This document shows positions 27,642 through 36,183 of a stretch of DNA of 64,000 bases, piece by piece. The stretch lies in contig NZ_JAYXIH010000010.1 in assembly GCF_036016755.1 (NCBI RefSeq), positions 1-64,000 on the forward strand. The letters run 5' to 3'. Source of the stretch: Aurantimonas coralicida_A (GTDB taxonomy: Bacteria; Pseudomonadota; Alphaproteobacteria; Rhizobiales; Rhizobiaceae). Positions within the stretch are counted from its first letter, which is position 1, and each line of letters begins with the position of its first letter. The notes under the pieces are model-generated. The model was not told the DNA's origin and ran no database searches. It saw nothing but the letters and a program-made list of their open reading frames with translations. The translations under genes were made by a program, and so were the position numbers.

Positions 27642-28388
27642 ATGACTATCACCAGGACATTGATTGCGAGCGTACTCGCGCTCGGCACAACAATCCCGGC
27701 TGCTCAAGCCGCCGACCTGCCGCCGATCTATGCGGAACCAATCTACCAGGACGTCCCGGAACTGGTTCCGGTCGAGATCGGCAACGGCTGGTATTTGCGC
27801 GGGGACGTTTCCTACGACTTCGACAGCGACGTTTCCGTTGCAGGCAGCAGCCGGGCTGAAATGAAGTTCGAGAACGGCTACGACCTTGGGGCGGGGTTCG
27901 GTTATCGGTTCACGGACTTCTTCCGGGCCGACGTGACGGCGCGCTATTCGAAGTTCGATGTCAATTTCGGACCCGTCGCGACCTACAATCCCTATGTCCT
28001 CTCCAGCGACGCCGAGACGTGGGAACTGATGGCCAATGCCTATGTCGATCTAGGCACCTTCATCGGTTTCACGCCCTATCTCGGCGCCGGTGCGGGCGCG
28101 GTGCAGGTGGATTACGGCATCAACTGTACGAGTGGCACCAATGATTGCGCCACGGTGACCGGCGCGTCCTACGCTGACACCAAGGACTGGCGCTTCGCCT
28201 ATTCCCTGATGGCCGGCGTCGCCTACGATGTGACGCAGAATGTCGCGATCGACATTGGCTACCGCTACCTCAACGTCGAAGCCGGTGATCTCTTCGGCCT
28301 GCAAGGCAACGGCATCGATTATGCGCTTCGGGACGATGGTTTTGATCGTCATACGATTCAGGCCGGCATCCGCTATTCGCTCTGGTAG
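27642..28388 (+). CDS. Omp25/RopB-like outer membrane beta-barrel protein, second copy
   Basis: 248 aa from the ATG at 27642. Signal peptide RTLIASVLALGTTIPAAQAA. Barrel strands parallel those of the upstream gene: GWYLRGDVSYDFDSD, GAGFGYRFTDFFRADVTARYSKFD, WELMANAYVDLGTFIGFTPYLGAGAGAV, WRFAYSLMAGVAYDVTQNVAIDIGYRYL, ending IQAGIRYSLW with the terminal aromatic that BamA recognises. Clearly a diverged tandem paralogue of the gene at 26499. Terminators on both sides suggest separate transcription. Confidence 0.87.
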   Translation: MTITRTLIASVLALGTTIPAAQAADLPPIYAEPIYQDVPELVPVEIGNGWYLRGDVSYDFDSDVSVAGSSRAEMKFENGYDLGAGFGYRFTDFFRADVTARYSKFDVNFGPVATYNPYVLSSDAETWELMANAYVDLGTFIGFTPYLGAGAGAVQVDYGINCTSGTNDCATVTGASYADTKDWRFAYSLMAGVAYDVTQNVAIDIGYRYLNVEAGDLFGLQGNGIDYALRDDGFDRHTIQAGIRYSLW

Positions 28389-28407
28389 GAGTTTCAGCTT
28401 CACCAAA

Positions 28408-28439
28408 CAAACGGCGGGGCCTTGGCTCCGCCGTTTGTC
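28408..28439 (+). terminator. Terminator after the second OMP gene
   Basis: ACAAACGGCGG pairs perfectly with CCGCCGTTTGT around a 10-base loop that can itself pair (GCC/GGC). Located 20 bases after the stop codon. Confidence 0.75.
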
Positions 28440-28518
28440 GTTTCAGGCGCGGCACGGCGGGTCGCCGAATGTCCGCCGCCACCAAATTGCCGCTTGACCA
28501 AGGACCGGGAGGGGGAGT

Positions 28519-28556
28519 AGCGCCATCCGCGGGACACGCCTCCCCAACGAGGCGCT
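28519..28556 (+). promoter_or_regulatory. serC RNA motif (candidate cis-regulatory leader)
   Basis: Just before serC, CGCCTC (28537-28542) pairs with GAGGCG (28549-28554) over loop CCCAAC, while AGCGCC (28519-28524) can pair with GGCGCT (28551-28556), competing for the same 3' arm. A CCGCGGGACACGCCTCCCC block stands between. This matches the small serC motif described by comparative genomics upstream of alphaproteobacterial serC-serA operons; its ligand, if any, is not known. Confidence 0.65.
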
Positions 28557-28578
28557 TCTATCTGTGAGGGTAGCTCAG

Positions 28579-29754
28579 ATGGCAAATACCGCGAAGCCGG
28601 ACCTGCGTCCGGCCAATCCCCGTTTTTCTTCCGGCCCCTGCGCGAAACGACCCGGTTGGTCGTTCGATGTGCTCGCCGATGCCGCGCTCGGTCGCTCGCA
28701 TCGCGCCAAGGTCGGCAAATCCAAACTGCAACAGGCGATCGACGACACCCGGGATATTCTCGGCGTTCCTGCCGACTATCGCATCGGCATCGTGCCGGCG
28801 TCCGATACCGGCGCGGTCGAGATGGCGATGTGGTCGCTGCTCGGCGAACGCGGCGTCGATGTTCTGGCCTGGGAATCCTTCGGCGCCGGCTGGGTGACCG
28901 ACGCGATCAAGCAGTTGAAGCTCGACGACGCGCGCAGCTTCGAGGCTCCTTATGGCGAGATCGTCGACTTCGCCCAGGTCGATTTCGACCGCGATGTTGT
29001 CTTTACCTGGAACGGCACGACGTCCGGCGTGCGGATGCCGAATGGCGACGCTATTCCGGCGGATCGCAAGGGCCTCACCATCTGTGATGCGACCTCGGCC
29101 GCGTTTGCGCAGGATCTGCCCTACGACAAGCTGGATGTCGTCACCTTCTCCTGGCAGAAGGTGCTTGGCGGCGAGGCGGCACACGGGATGCTGATCCTTA
29201 GCTCACGCGCGGTCGCGCGGTTGGAAAGCCACAAGCCGGCCTGGCCGCTGCCGAAGATCTTCCGCCTGACCAAGGGCGGCAAGCTCATCGAAGGCATCTT
29301 CAAGGGCGAGACGATCAACACCCCGTCCATGCTGTGTGTCGAGGACTATCTCGACGCGCTGGCGTGGTCGAAAGAGATCGGCGGCCTCGCAGCCCTGAAG
29401 GCCCGTGCGAACGCCAATCTCGCGGCCGTCGAGACCTATGTCGTGGCCAATCCGTGGCTGTCCTTCCTGGCCGCGGACAAGGCGCTGCGCTCCAATACCT
29501 CGGTCTGCCTCACCTTTGCCGATCCGGCGGTCAAGCGGCTCACGGCCGACCAACAGGCCGCCTTCGCGAAGAGCGTCGCCGCGCTGCTGGAGAAGGAGGG
29601 CGTGGCCCTCGACATCGGCGCGTATCGCGACGCGCCTCCGGGCCTGCGCATCTGGTGTGGCGCGACGGTCGAAACCGCCGACGTCGCAGCGCTGATGCCC
29701 TGGATCGGCTGGGCCTACGCCGTGCAGAAGGCGAATCTCGACCAGGCCGCCTGA
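28579..29754 (+). CDS. serC: Phosphoserine aminotransferase
   Basis: 391 aa from the ATG at 28579 (the start at 28564 would lie against the leader motif). PLP enzyme converting 3-phosphohydroxypyruvate and glutamate to phosphoserine. FSSGPCAKRPGW is the N-terminal family signature; the PLP Lys is in TFSWQKVLGGEAAHGM around residue 195. It belongs to the long alphaproteobacterial SerC group. serA follows, separated by a REP-like repeat, so both first steps of serine synthesis are together. Confidence 0.95.
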   Translation: MANTAKPDLRPANPRFSSGPCAKRPGWSFDVLADAALGRSHRAKVGKSKLQQAIDDTRDILGVPADYRIGIVPASDTGAVEMAMWSLLGERGVDVLAWESFGAGWVTDAIKQLKLDDARSFEAPYGEIVDFAQVDFDRDVVFTWNGTTSGVRMPNGDAIPADRKGLTICDATSAAFAQDLPYDKLDVVTFSWQKVLGGEAAHGMLILSSRAVARLESHKPAWPLPKIFRLTKGGKLIEGIFKGETINTPSMLCVEDYLDALAWSKEIGGLAALKARANANLAAVETYVVANPWLSFLAADKALRSNTSVCLTFADPAVKRLTADQQAAFAKSVAALLEKEGVALDIGAYRDAPPGLRIWCGATVETADVAALMPWIGWAYAVQKANLDQAA

Positions 29755-29762
29755 GGCGTGCG

Positions 29763-29930
29763 CCATTTCTTTCCCGCTTGCGGGAGAGGGTGGACGGCGC
29801 GCAGCGCCGGCCGGGTGAGGGTTTGACGAGCGCGTCTCTTCCTCCACCTCGACGCCGTCGCTCTACGAAGCCCACATCCGCCCCTTCGGGGCACCTTCTT
29901 CCCATCAGGGAGAAGAACGGCGTCGCCGCC
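29763..29930 (+). repeat. REP-like palindromic repeat mosaic between serC and serA
   Basis: Two known rhizobial repeat types appear in tandem. The left has TTCCCGCTTGCGGGAGAGGG and CGGCGCGCAGCGCCGGCC palindromes, ending GGGTGAGGG. The right has CCCCTTCGGGG and CTTCTTCCCATCAGGGAGAAG-type stems. The whole 228-base space has no gene. Confidence 0.7.
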
Positions 29931-29982
29931 ATCGCTAACGCGTTCGATCAATCCGTTCCCCATTTTTCCAAGGACCATTCCC

Positions 29983-31590
29983 ATGGCACCCCGCGTTCTC
30001 GTTTCCGACAAGCTGTCCAAGACCGCCGTCCAGATCTTCGCCGACTGTGGCATCGAGGTCGACTACATGCCCGATCTCGGCAAGGACAAGGACAAGCTCC
30101 TCGAAGTCATCGGTCAGTATGACGGCCTCGCCATCCGCTCGGCCACCAAGGTCACGGAAAAGCTCATCCAGGCCGCGACCAAGCTAAAGGTCGTCGGCCG
30201 CGCCGGCATCGGCGTCGACAATGTCGACATTCCGGCCGCCAGCCGGAAGGGAATCATCGTGATGAACACGCCCTTCGGCAACTCGATCACTACCGCCGAA
30301 CACGCGATCGCGCTGATGTTCGCTGTTGCCCGCCAGCTGCCCGCCGCCGACGCCTCGACCCAGGCCGGCAAGTGGGAGAAGAACCGCTTCATGGGCGTCG
30401 AAATCACCGGCAAAACGCTCGGCATTATCGGTTGCGGCAATATCGGCGCCATCGTCGCGACCCGCGCCGTCGGACTGAAGATGCGGGTCATCGCCTTCGA
30501 CCCGTTCCTGTCGGCGGACCGCGCCGCGCAACTCGGCATCGAAAAGGTCGAACTCGACGATCTCTTCAAGCGGTCCGACTTCATCACCCTGCACACGCCG
30601 ATGACCGACAAGACCAAGGGCATTATCGACAAGGCGGCGATCACCAAGATGAAGGATGACGTCAGGATCGTGAATTGCGCGCGTGGCGGCCTGATCGTCG
30701 AGGCGGATCTGGCCGAGGCGATCAAGTCCGGCAAGGTGGCGGGCGCCGGCGTCGATGTGTTCGAGACGGAGCCGGCGACGAACTCGCCGCTCTTCGGTCT
30801 TGAGAACGTCGTCTGCACGCCGCATCTGGGCGCATCGACCTCCGAGGCGCAGGAGAATGTCGCGCTCCAGGTCGCCGAGCAGATGTCGGACTACCTGATC
30901 CGGGGCGCAGTCGCGAACGCCATCAACATGCCGTCGATCACGGCCGAGGAAGCGCCGATCCTGACGCCATTCGTCCAGCTCGCCGAGTGCCTCGGCGCTT
31001 TCGCCGGACAGGTCACCGAGGAGGCGATCAAGTCGGTGGAAATCACCTATGACGGCAGCGTCGCGGCGATGAATACGCGGGCGCTGACCAGCGCGACGCT
31101 GGCCGGGTTGATGAAGAGCCAGGTCTCGGACGTCAACATGGTCTCGGCGCCGATCATGGCGAAGGAACGCGGCATCCAGCTGACCGAGTCGCGGCGCGAC
31201 AAGTCGGGCGTCTTCGACAGCTATATCAAGCTGACGGTCGTCACCGAAAAGCAGACCCGGTCCGTTGCCGGAACCGTTTTTTCCGACGGCAAGCCTCGCT
31301 TCATCCAGATCAAGGGCATCAATCTCGACGCCGAAGTCGGCCGGCACATGGTTTATACGACCAATAACGACGCGCCGGGCATCATTGGTCTGCTCGGCAC
31401 GGTGTTCGGCAAGGCAGGCGTCAACATCGCCAACTTCCAGCTCGGTCGCGACCGGCCCGGCGGCAACGCGATCGCGCTGCTCTACGTCGATTCGCCGGTG
31501 CCTGAAGATGTGCTGGACGCGGTGCGCGCCCACAAGGAGATCGCCAGCGCCAAACCCTTGCGCTTCGACGTCGCGGACGTCGCCGGCTGA
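29983..31590 (+). CDS. serA: D-3-phosphoglycerate dehydrogenase
   Basis: 535 aa, first enzyme of serine synthesis. N-terminal catalytic domain with KLKVVGRAGIGVDNVD, the NAD-binding GIIGCGNIGAIVA near residue 150, the catalytic region NCARGGLIVEADL and TPHLGASTSEAQENVA (His). An intervening domain (residues about 320-450) and a C-terminal ACT domain (APGIIGLLGTVFGKAGVNIANFQLGR) make this the long type seen in Alphaproteobacteria and mycobacteria. Probably co-transcribed with serC. Confidence 0.96.
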   Translation: MAPRVLVSDKLSKTAVQIFADCGIEVDYMPDLGKDKDKLLEVIGQYDGLAIRSATKVTEKLIQAATKLKVVGRAGIGVDNVDIPAASRKGIIVMNTPFGNSITTAEHAIALMFAVARQLPAADASTQAGKWEKNRFMGVEITGKTLGIIGCGNIGAIVATRAVGLKMRVIAFDPFLSADRAAQLGIEKVELDDLFKRSDFITLHTPMTDKTKGIIDKAAITKMKDDVRIVNCARGGLIVEADLAEAIKSGKVAGAGVDVFETEPATNSPLFGLENVVCTPHLGASTSEAQENVALQVAEQMSDYLIRGAVANAINMPSITAEEAPILTPFVQLAECLGAFAGQVTEEAIKSVEITYDGSVAAMNTRALTSATLAGLMKSQVSDVNMVSAPIMAKERGIQLTESRRDKSGVFDSYIKLTVVTEKQTRSVAGTVFSDGKPRFIQIKGINLDAEVGRHMVYTTNNDAPGIIGLLGTVFGKAGVNIANFQLGRDRPGGNAIALLYVDSPVPEDVLDAVRAHKEIASAKPLRFDVADVAG

Positions 31591-31617
31591 TTTGACAGGC
31601 CAGATCGTTCTGATCGA

Positions 31618-31652
31618 GACGGCGTCCCGTGATTATCGGGGCGCCGTTTTTG
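31618..31652 (+). terminator. Terminator after serA
   Basis: ACGGCGTCCCG pairs with CGGGGCGCCGT (one G-U) and is followed by TTTTTG. It separates serA from the convergent transporter gene. Confidence 0.75.
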
Positions 31653-32559
31653 TATCCGGCGTTCGATGCCGTCTCGCAGCCCCGCGTTCGGCCAACATGA
31701 TGCCGCCGAGAACGAAAGCGAGCGCGATAATGTGGTAGGTGCGAAGTGTCTCGCCGATGACCAATACGGCGAGGATCGCGCCGAAGATCGGCACCAGATT
31801 GATGAACAGATTGGCGCGGTTCGGTCCGATCATCTCGACGCCGCGGATGTAGAGCGACTGGGCGATGAGCGAGGGAAAGATCGCCGTGTAGAGCGCGGCG
31901 GAGAGGCCTTGGCCGTCGGGCAGGCGCGTATCGCCCATGGCCCACTCCGCCGCCGCGAAGGGCACCGAGACGACCAAGGCGGAGGCGGCGAGCATGAAGA
32001 TCGTCGAACGCCAGTTCAGCACCGGCTTGAACCGCAGGGCCACCGTGTAACCGCCGTAAAGCAGCACGGCGATCATCATCAAGGCGTCGCCGCGATTGAG
32101 GTCGAGGGCCAGAAGCGCCGACGGTTCGCCATGCGAGGCGGTCAGTACGACGCCGACCAAGGTCAGGGAGAAGCCGACGATTTGGAAGGACGAAACGGGC
32201 ATGCGGAAGAGCAGGAAGTTCGCCATCAACACGATCAACGGCATCGCCGATTGCTCGATCGTCACGTTGATCGCCGTGGTGTAGTTCAACGCCAGATAGA
32301 AGATCGCGTTGAAGGTGGCGAAACCGAGCGCGCCGAGCGCGAAGAGAAACGGCAGGTTGCGCCGGATCACGGGCCACTCCCGGCGCACGTCGCGGAGCGC
32401 GAAGGGCGCCATGAACAGGCACGCGAAAGTCCAGCGTAGCAAGGTGAGCAGCATCGGCGAGACGTGCCCGACGGCGAGCTTGCCCGCGATCGCATTGCCG
32501 CCCCACAACAGGGCCACCGTCGCCAGGATAAGGTAAGGATGCCGGAAGCGAGATGTCAT
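31633..32559 (-). CDS. EamA-family (DMT) membrane transporter
   Basis: 308 aa with ten hydrophobic segments arranged as two EamA repeats. The first repeat starts PYLILATVALLWGGNAIAGKLAVGHVSPMLLTLLRW; the second ends VPIFGAILAVLVIGETLRTYHIIALAFVLGGIMLAERG, the usual last-helix signature. The drug/metabolite transporter superfamily exports amino acids and other metabolites; the substrate cannot be predicted. Its 3' end overlaps the serA terminator. Confidence 0.87.
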   Translation of the reverse strand: MTSRFRHPYLILATVALLWGGNAIAGKLAVGHVSPMLLTLLRWTFACLFMAPFALRDVRREWPVIRRNLPFLFALGALGFATFNAIFYLALNYTTAINVTIEQSAMPLIVLMANFLLFRMPVSSFQIVGFSLTLVGVVLTASHGEPSALLALDLNRGDALMMIAVLLYGGYTVALRFKPVLNWRSTIFMLAASALVVSVPFAAAEWAMGDTRLPDGQGLSAALYTAIFPSLIAQSLYIRGVEMIGPNRANLFINLVPIFGAILAVLVIGETLRTYHIIALAFVLGGIMLAERGAARRHRTPDTKTAPR

Positions 32560-32784
32560 GGCTTTGCGTTTACGTGGACGGGGCCGGGTCGCATAGGGGG
32601 CTTGCGGTCAAATAAGCATGCCTGATGAAATTGGGGCTTTGCGCTCGCTGAGCGAACGAAGCCGCCCGGCCGGGCATTTTCCGCGAGTTCGGTCGCTTCA
32701 CGCCCTCGCTTCCGGCGGGGTGCTTGACTATAGTCCGCGCGCCTCGCACCAGGCGGGCGGGCGAAAATTGCAAGAGGACTGTTA

Positions 32785-34077
32785 ATGGCCAACGTCGTCG
32801 TCGTCGGATCGCAATGGGGAGACGAGGGTAAGGGGAAGATTGTCGACTGGCTGTCGGAACGGGCGGACGTGGTCGTGCGGTTTCAGGGCGGGCACAATGC
32901 CGGCCATACGCTCGTCGTCGACGGGACGTCCTACAAGCTCTCGCTGCTGCCGTCGGGTGTTGTTCGCAAGGGCAAGTTGTCGGTGATCGGCAATGGCGTC
33001 GTTTTCGATCCCCATGCTTTCGTTGCGGAGAAAAAGCGTCTCGAGGCGCAGGGCGTTTCGATCGATCCCCAGTCGCTGCGTATCGCCGACAACGCGGCGC
33101 TGATTCTCTCGCTGCATCGCGAACTCGACGCGACGCGGGAAAATGCCAGTGTCGGCACCAAGATCGGCACGACCGGGCGCGGCATCGGCCCGGCCTACGA
33201 GGACAAGGTCGGCCGGCGTGCGCTACGGGTCATGGATCTGGCGCATCCCGACAGCCTGCCGGACCGGATCGATCGCCTGCTCGCCCACCACAATGCCTTG
33301 CGGCGCGGTCTTGGGCAGAATGAGATCGACCCGGCGACGATCCTCGACGAACTGACCTCTATCGCCGATGAAATCACGCCTTTTATCGACCGCGTCTGGC
33401 GGCTTCTCGACGAGCGGCGCAAGGCCGGCGATCGTATCCTGTTCGAGGGTGCCCAAGGAACGTTGCTCGACATCGACCATGGCACCTACCCCTTCGTGAC
33501 CTCCTCCAACACGGTTGCCGGGCAGGCGTCGGCCGGTTCGGGCCTTGGGCCCGGCAGTATCGGCTTCGTCCTCGGCATCACCAAGGCCTACACGACGCGG
33601 GTGGGGGAAGGGCCGTTCCCCAGCGAGCAGGATAACGAGATTGGCCGTTTTCTTGGTGAGAAGGGCCGCGAGTTCGGCACCGTCACCGGCCGCAAGCGCC
33701 GTTGCGGCTGGTTCGACGCGGTTCTCGTGCGTCAAGCGGTCGCCCTCAACGGCATCGACGGGCTCGCATTGACCAAATTAGATGTGTTAGATGGTCTTGA
33801 GGAGATCAAGATCGTCGTCGGTTACAATCTGGATGGCAAGCAAATCGACTATCTTCCTGCCAGTCTTTCAGAGCAACAGCGGGTCAAGCCCATCTTCGAG
33901 ACTTTGGAAGGCTGGAAAGATACGACCGCTGGCGCGCGGCGCTGGAACGATCTTCCGGCCCAAGCCGTCAAATATGTCAGACACATAGAAGAATTGGTGC
34001 AGGCGCCGGTGACGCTTCTGTCGACCTCGCCCGAGCGGGACGACACAATACTTGTTCGCGATCCGTTTCAGGATTAG
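32785..34077 (+). CDS. purA: Adenylosuccinate synthetase
   Basis: 430 aa. Joins IMP and aspartate using GTP in AMP synthesis. The GTP/IMP loop GSQWGDEGKGKIVDWLSE opens the protein; GHNAGHTL, SVGTKIGTTGRGIGPAYEDK, EGAQGTLLDIDHGTYPFVTSSN and TGRKRRCGWFDAV follow in order. Full length and intact. Preceded by a 225-base region with no recognisable feature beyond a promoter. Confidence 0.97.
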   Translation: MANVVVVGSQWGDEGKGKIVDWLSERADVVVRFQGGHNAGHTLVVDGTSYKLSLLPSGVVRKGKLSVIGNGVVFDPHAFVAEKKRLEAQGVSIDPQSLRIADNAALILSLHRELDATRENASVGTKIGTTGRGIGPAYEDKVGRRALRVMDLAHPDSLPDRIDRLLAHHNALRRGLGQNEIDPATILDELTSIADEITPFIDRVWRLLDERRKAGDRILFEGAQGTLLDIDHGTYPFVTSSNTVAGQASAGSGLGPGSIGFVLGITKAYTTRVGEGPFPSEQDNEIGRFLGEKGREFGTVTGRKRRCGWFDAVLVRQAVALNGIDGLALTKLDVLDGLEEIKIVVGYNLDGKQIDYLPASLSEQQRVKPIFETLEGWKDTTAGARRWNDLPAQAVKYVRHIEELVQAPVTLLSTSPERDDTILVRDPFQD

Positions 34078-34129
34078 AGTCGGGACGCCGGGACACCAGA
34101 AAATCAAGACAAGTGAGTGACTGCGATCC

Positions 34130-36010
34130 ATGGCGGACTTGAGCGGCGTACTTCGTAAAACCATCGACGGCCTGCCGCGCGCTACGCCGCAGATGCGCGC
34201 TAAGGTCTATGATAAGGCCCGCGCGGCAATTCAAAGGCAGATCGACGGGGCGAATCCACCGTTGGCCGAGACCGTCGTCGCCACTCGGCTCGCCGCGCTT
34301 GAGGACGCGATCGCGCGCACCGAACAGCATTATACCAGCCCAACGGATGGCGAGCCGGACGACGATCTGGCGGCGCTCCTGGCGGCCGATACGTCGGAAG
34401 CACGGGGCAGACCCGGCGGGGGCCGTTCGGATACACCAGCGCCGGAGGCCTGGGTGGGCGCGAGCGAAACTCCCGCTCCGCCAGTGCCGAAAGCCGTCTT
34501 GCCGAAGGCTCCTTCGCTGCCCGGCCACTCCCTGGAACAGGGCGGTGGGACACCCGATTCGCGGGCCAATTCAGGCGACCGGGCGACGGAGCGGAGCGGG
34601 AGTGGGATCGTCGATTCGGTCTTCCCGGGACTGAAGAAATCCGCAGCGACGCCGCGTCATGAGCCGCCGCCGTTTTTCCCGATCGCGACGGAGGAACCCG
34701 AGGCGGCGGCCGGGCCATCCCCCGTCGGTTCCCCGTTCATCGTTCCCACCGCATCCGGGGCGGCGCGCCGCGAGGCCGACGGAACCCATGACGATGCATT
34801 CTATGACGACGAAAGAATTCCCGCGGGCATCCGCACAGACGACGACATCCCGGAGGCTGATGTTTCAGGCCCGCGCTATTCGCCGCGCGGGAAGCGGAAA
34901 GGATCGGGCAAAGGGCGTTCGCTGATCGCCGCAACTCTCGTTATCGTCCTCTTGGGTGGTCTCGGAGCCGTTGGATGGACCTATCGCGACCAGATCGAGG
35001 CATTGCTGGTCGCTCCATCGGATCTCGACAATATCGCCACTACGACAGACAAAGAGCCGGCGGCCGCGAACGGCGGAACGGCAGCGGCCACCGGCGAGTC
35101 GGTTTCGCAAAGCCCCGATGCGAGCGGACCGGGAGAGACCGGCATAAGTGACGTGGCTGGCGCCGAGGCGCCGCGGGGCCAATCGGCCCGGCAATTCACC
35201 CAACGGCTGCTTCCCGATGGGACCGAAGTGGACGAGGGACCGGCGGGGGGCGAGCCCAACGCGTTCGACGAGGGAACGGATATCGCCCCGGCATCGCCGG
35301 TACCGGCGGAATCCTCCGCATCGCCGACCATCCGCAGCGAAATCGGGGAGGACCCCGCTGTGGTCGGCGCCGCACCCGCGGAGGCGCAGACGCCGGTTGC
35401 CGGTGAAGAAGCCGCAAGCCCCGAAGTTGCGGCTGTCGAACCGGCCACCGGCAACACGCCCGCCGTGGCGCAAAAGGCGGTGTTCTACCAAGAGCGGACG
35501 GAAACGACGTCCGGCACGCAGGAAGGCGGCAATGTCGTCTGGTCGGTGGTCAACGAATCGCCGAGCGAGGGGCAGCCTCCGGAACCGGCGATCCGCGCCG
35601 TCGCCGAGGTTCCGGATGAAAATCTCAAGATGACGATGACCATTCGCCGGAACGCCGATCCGACGCTGCCGGCAAGCCACGTCATCGAGCTTCTCTTCAC
35701 CACACCGGCGAATTTCAGCGGCGGCGGCGTCGCCAACGTGCAGCGTCTGGCACTGAAAGCGACTGAGCAGGCGCGGGGCGAGCCGCTGATCGGAGTCGCG
35801 GGCAAGATCTCCGACGGCTTCTTCATCATCGCCCTGAACAATCTCGAACAGGCGATGCAGAGCAATCTTTCGCTGCTGAAAAGCGAACAATGGATCGATA
35901 TTCCGATCGCTTACGAGACTGGGCGGCGGGCGTTGATGTCGATCGAGAAGGGGATTCCGGGTGATCGCGTTTTCAAGGAAGCTCTGGACGCCTGGAACGC
36001 AAAAACCTGA
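34130..36010 (+). CDS. Large single-span membrane protein, hypothetical
   Basis: 626 aa, not assigned to a named family. Residues 1-70 are helical and charged (VLRKTIDGLPRATPQMRAKVY, AALEDAIARTEQHY). Residues about 80-260 are Pro/Gly/Glu-rich and probably disordered. A single membrane helix lies near 264-283 (LIAATLVIVLLGGLGAVGWTY). A second low-complexity Ala/Glu/Pro linker follows (to about 440), then a folded periplasmic domain (NVVWSVVNESPSEGQPPEPAIRAVAEVP…SHVIELLFTTP…IPIAYETGRRALMSIEKG). Only 52 bases separate it from purA. The layout resembles envelope scaffold proteins, but this is inference. Confidence 0.75.
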   Translation: MADLSGVLRKTIDGLPRATPQMRAKVYDKARAAIQRQIDGANPPLAETVVATRLAALEDAIARTEQHYTSPTDGEPDDDLAALLAADTSEARGRPGGGRSDTPAPEAWVGASETPAPPVPKAVLPKAPSLPGHSLEQGGGTPDSRANSGDRATERSGSGIVDSVFPGLKKSAATPRHEPPPFFPIATEEPEAAAGPSPVGSPFIVPTASGAARREADGTHDDAFYDDERIPAGIRTDDDIPEADVSGPRYSPRGKRKGSGKGRSLIAATLVIVLLGGLGAVGWTYRDQIEALLVAPSDLDNIATTTDKEPAAANGGTAAATGESVSQSPDASGPGETGISDVAGAEAPRGQSARQFTQRLLPDGTEVDEGPAGGEPNAFDEGTDIAPASPVPAESSASPTIRSEIGEDPAVVGAAPAEAQTPVAGEEAASPEVAAVEPATGNTPAVAQKAVFYQERTETTSGTQEGGNVVWSVVNESPSEGQPPEPAIRAVAEVPDENLKMTMTIRRNADPTLPASHVIELLFTTPANFSGGGVANVQRLALKATEQARGEPLIGVAGKISDGFFIIALNNLEQAMQSNLSLLKSEQWIDIPIAYETGRRALMSIEKGIPGDRVFKEALDAWNAKT

Positions 36011-36116
36011 CGATCTTTCCAAGCTCTTTGGCGAGGTCGCCCGTCTCGCTCGATCTGGAGATGTGATCGCGCATCGGTCGCCGCCCGTGCCGCGCAATCG
36101 CGGTCGATGATCTGAA

Positions 36117-36157
36117 CAAAAAAAGGACCGGTGCGCCATGGAGCGAACCGGTCCTTT
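36117..36157 (-). terminator. Terminator after rpoH
   Basis: On the minus strand AAAGGACCGGT pairs with ACCGGTCCTTT across a 14-base loop, followed by a T-run of at least six. Confidence 0.85.
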
Positions 36158-36183
36158 GCTTTTTCAGTCGGCTGTCGTGTCGG

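Noticed and set aside
30184..31533. 449-codon minus-strand frame
   Set aside because: Antisense shadow of serA, no recognisable motif.
34865..36139. 424-codon minus-strand frame
   Set aside because: Antisense to the 626-aa protein gene; the Arg-rich composition matches other shadows.
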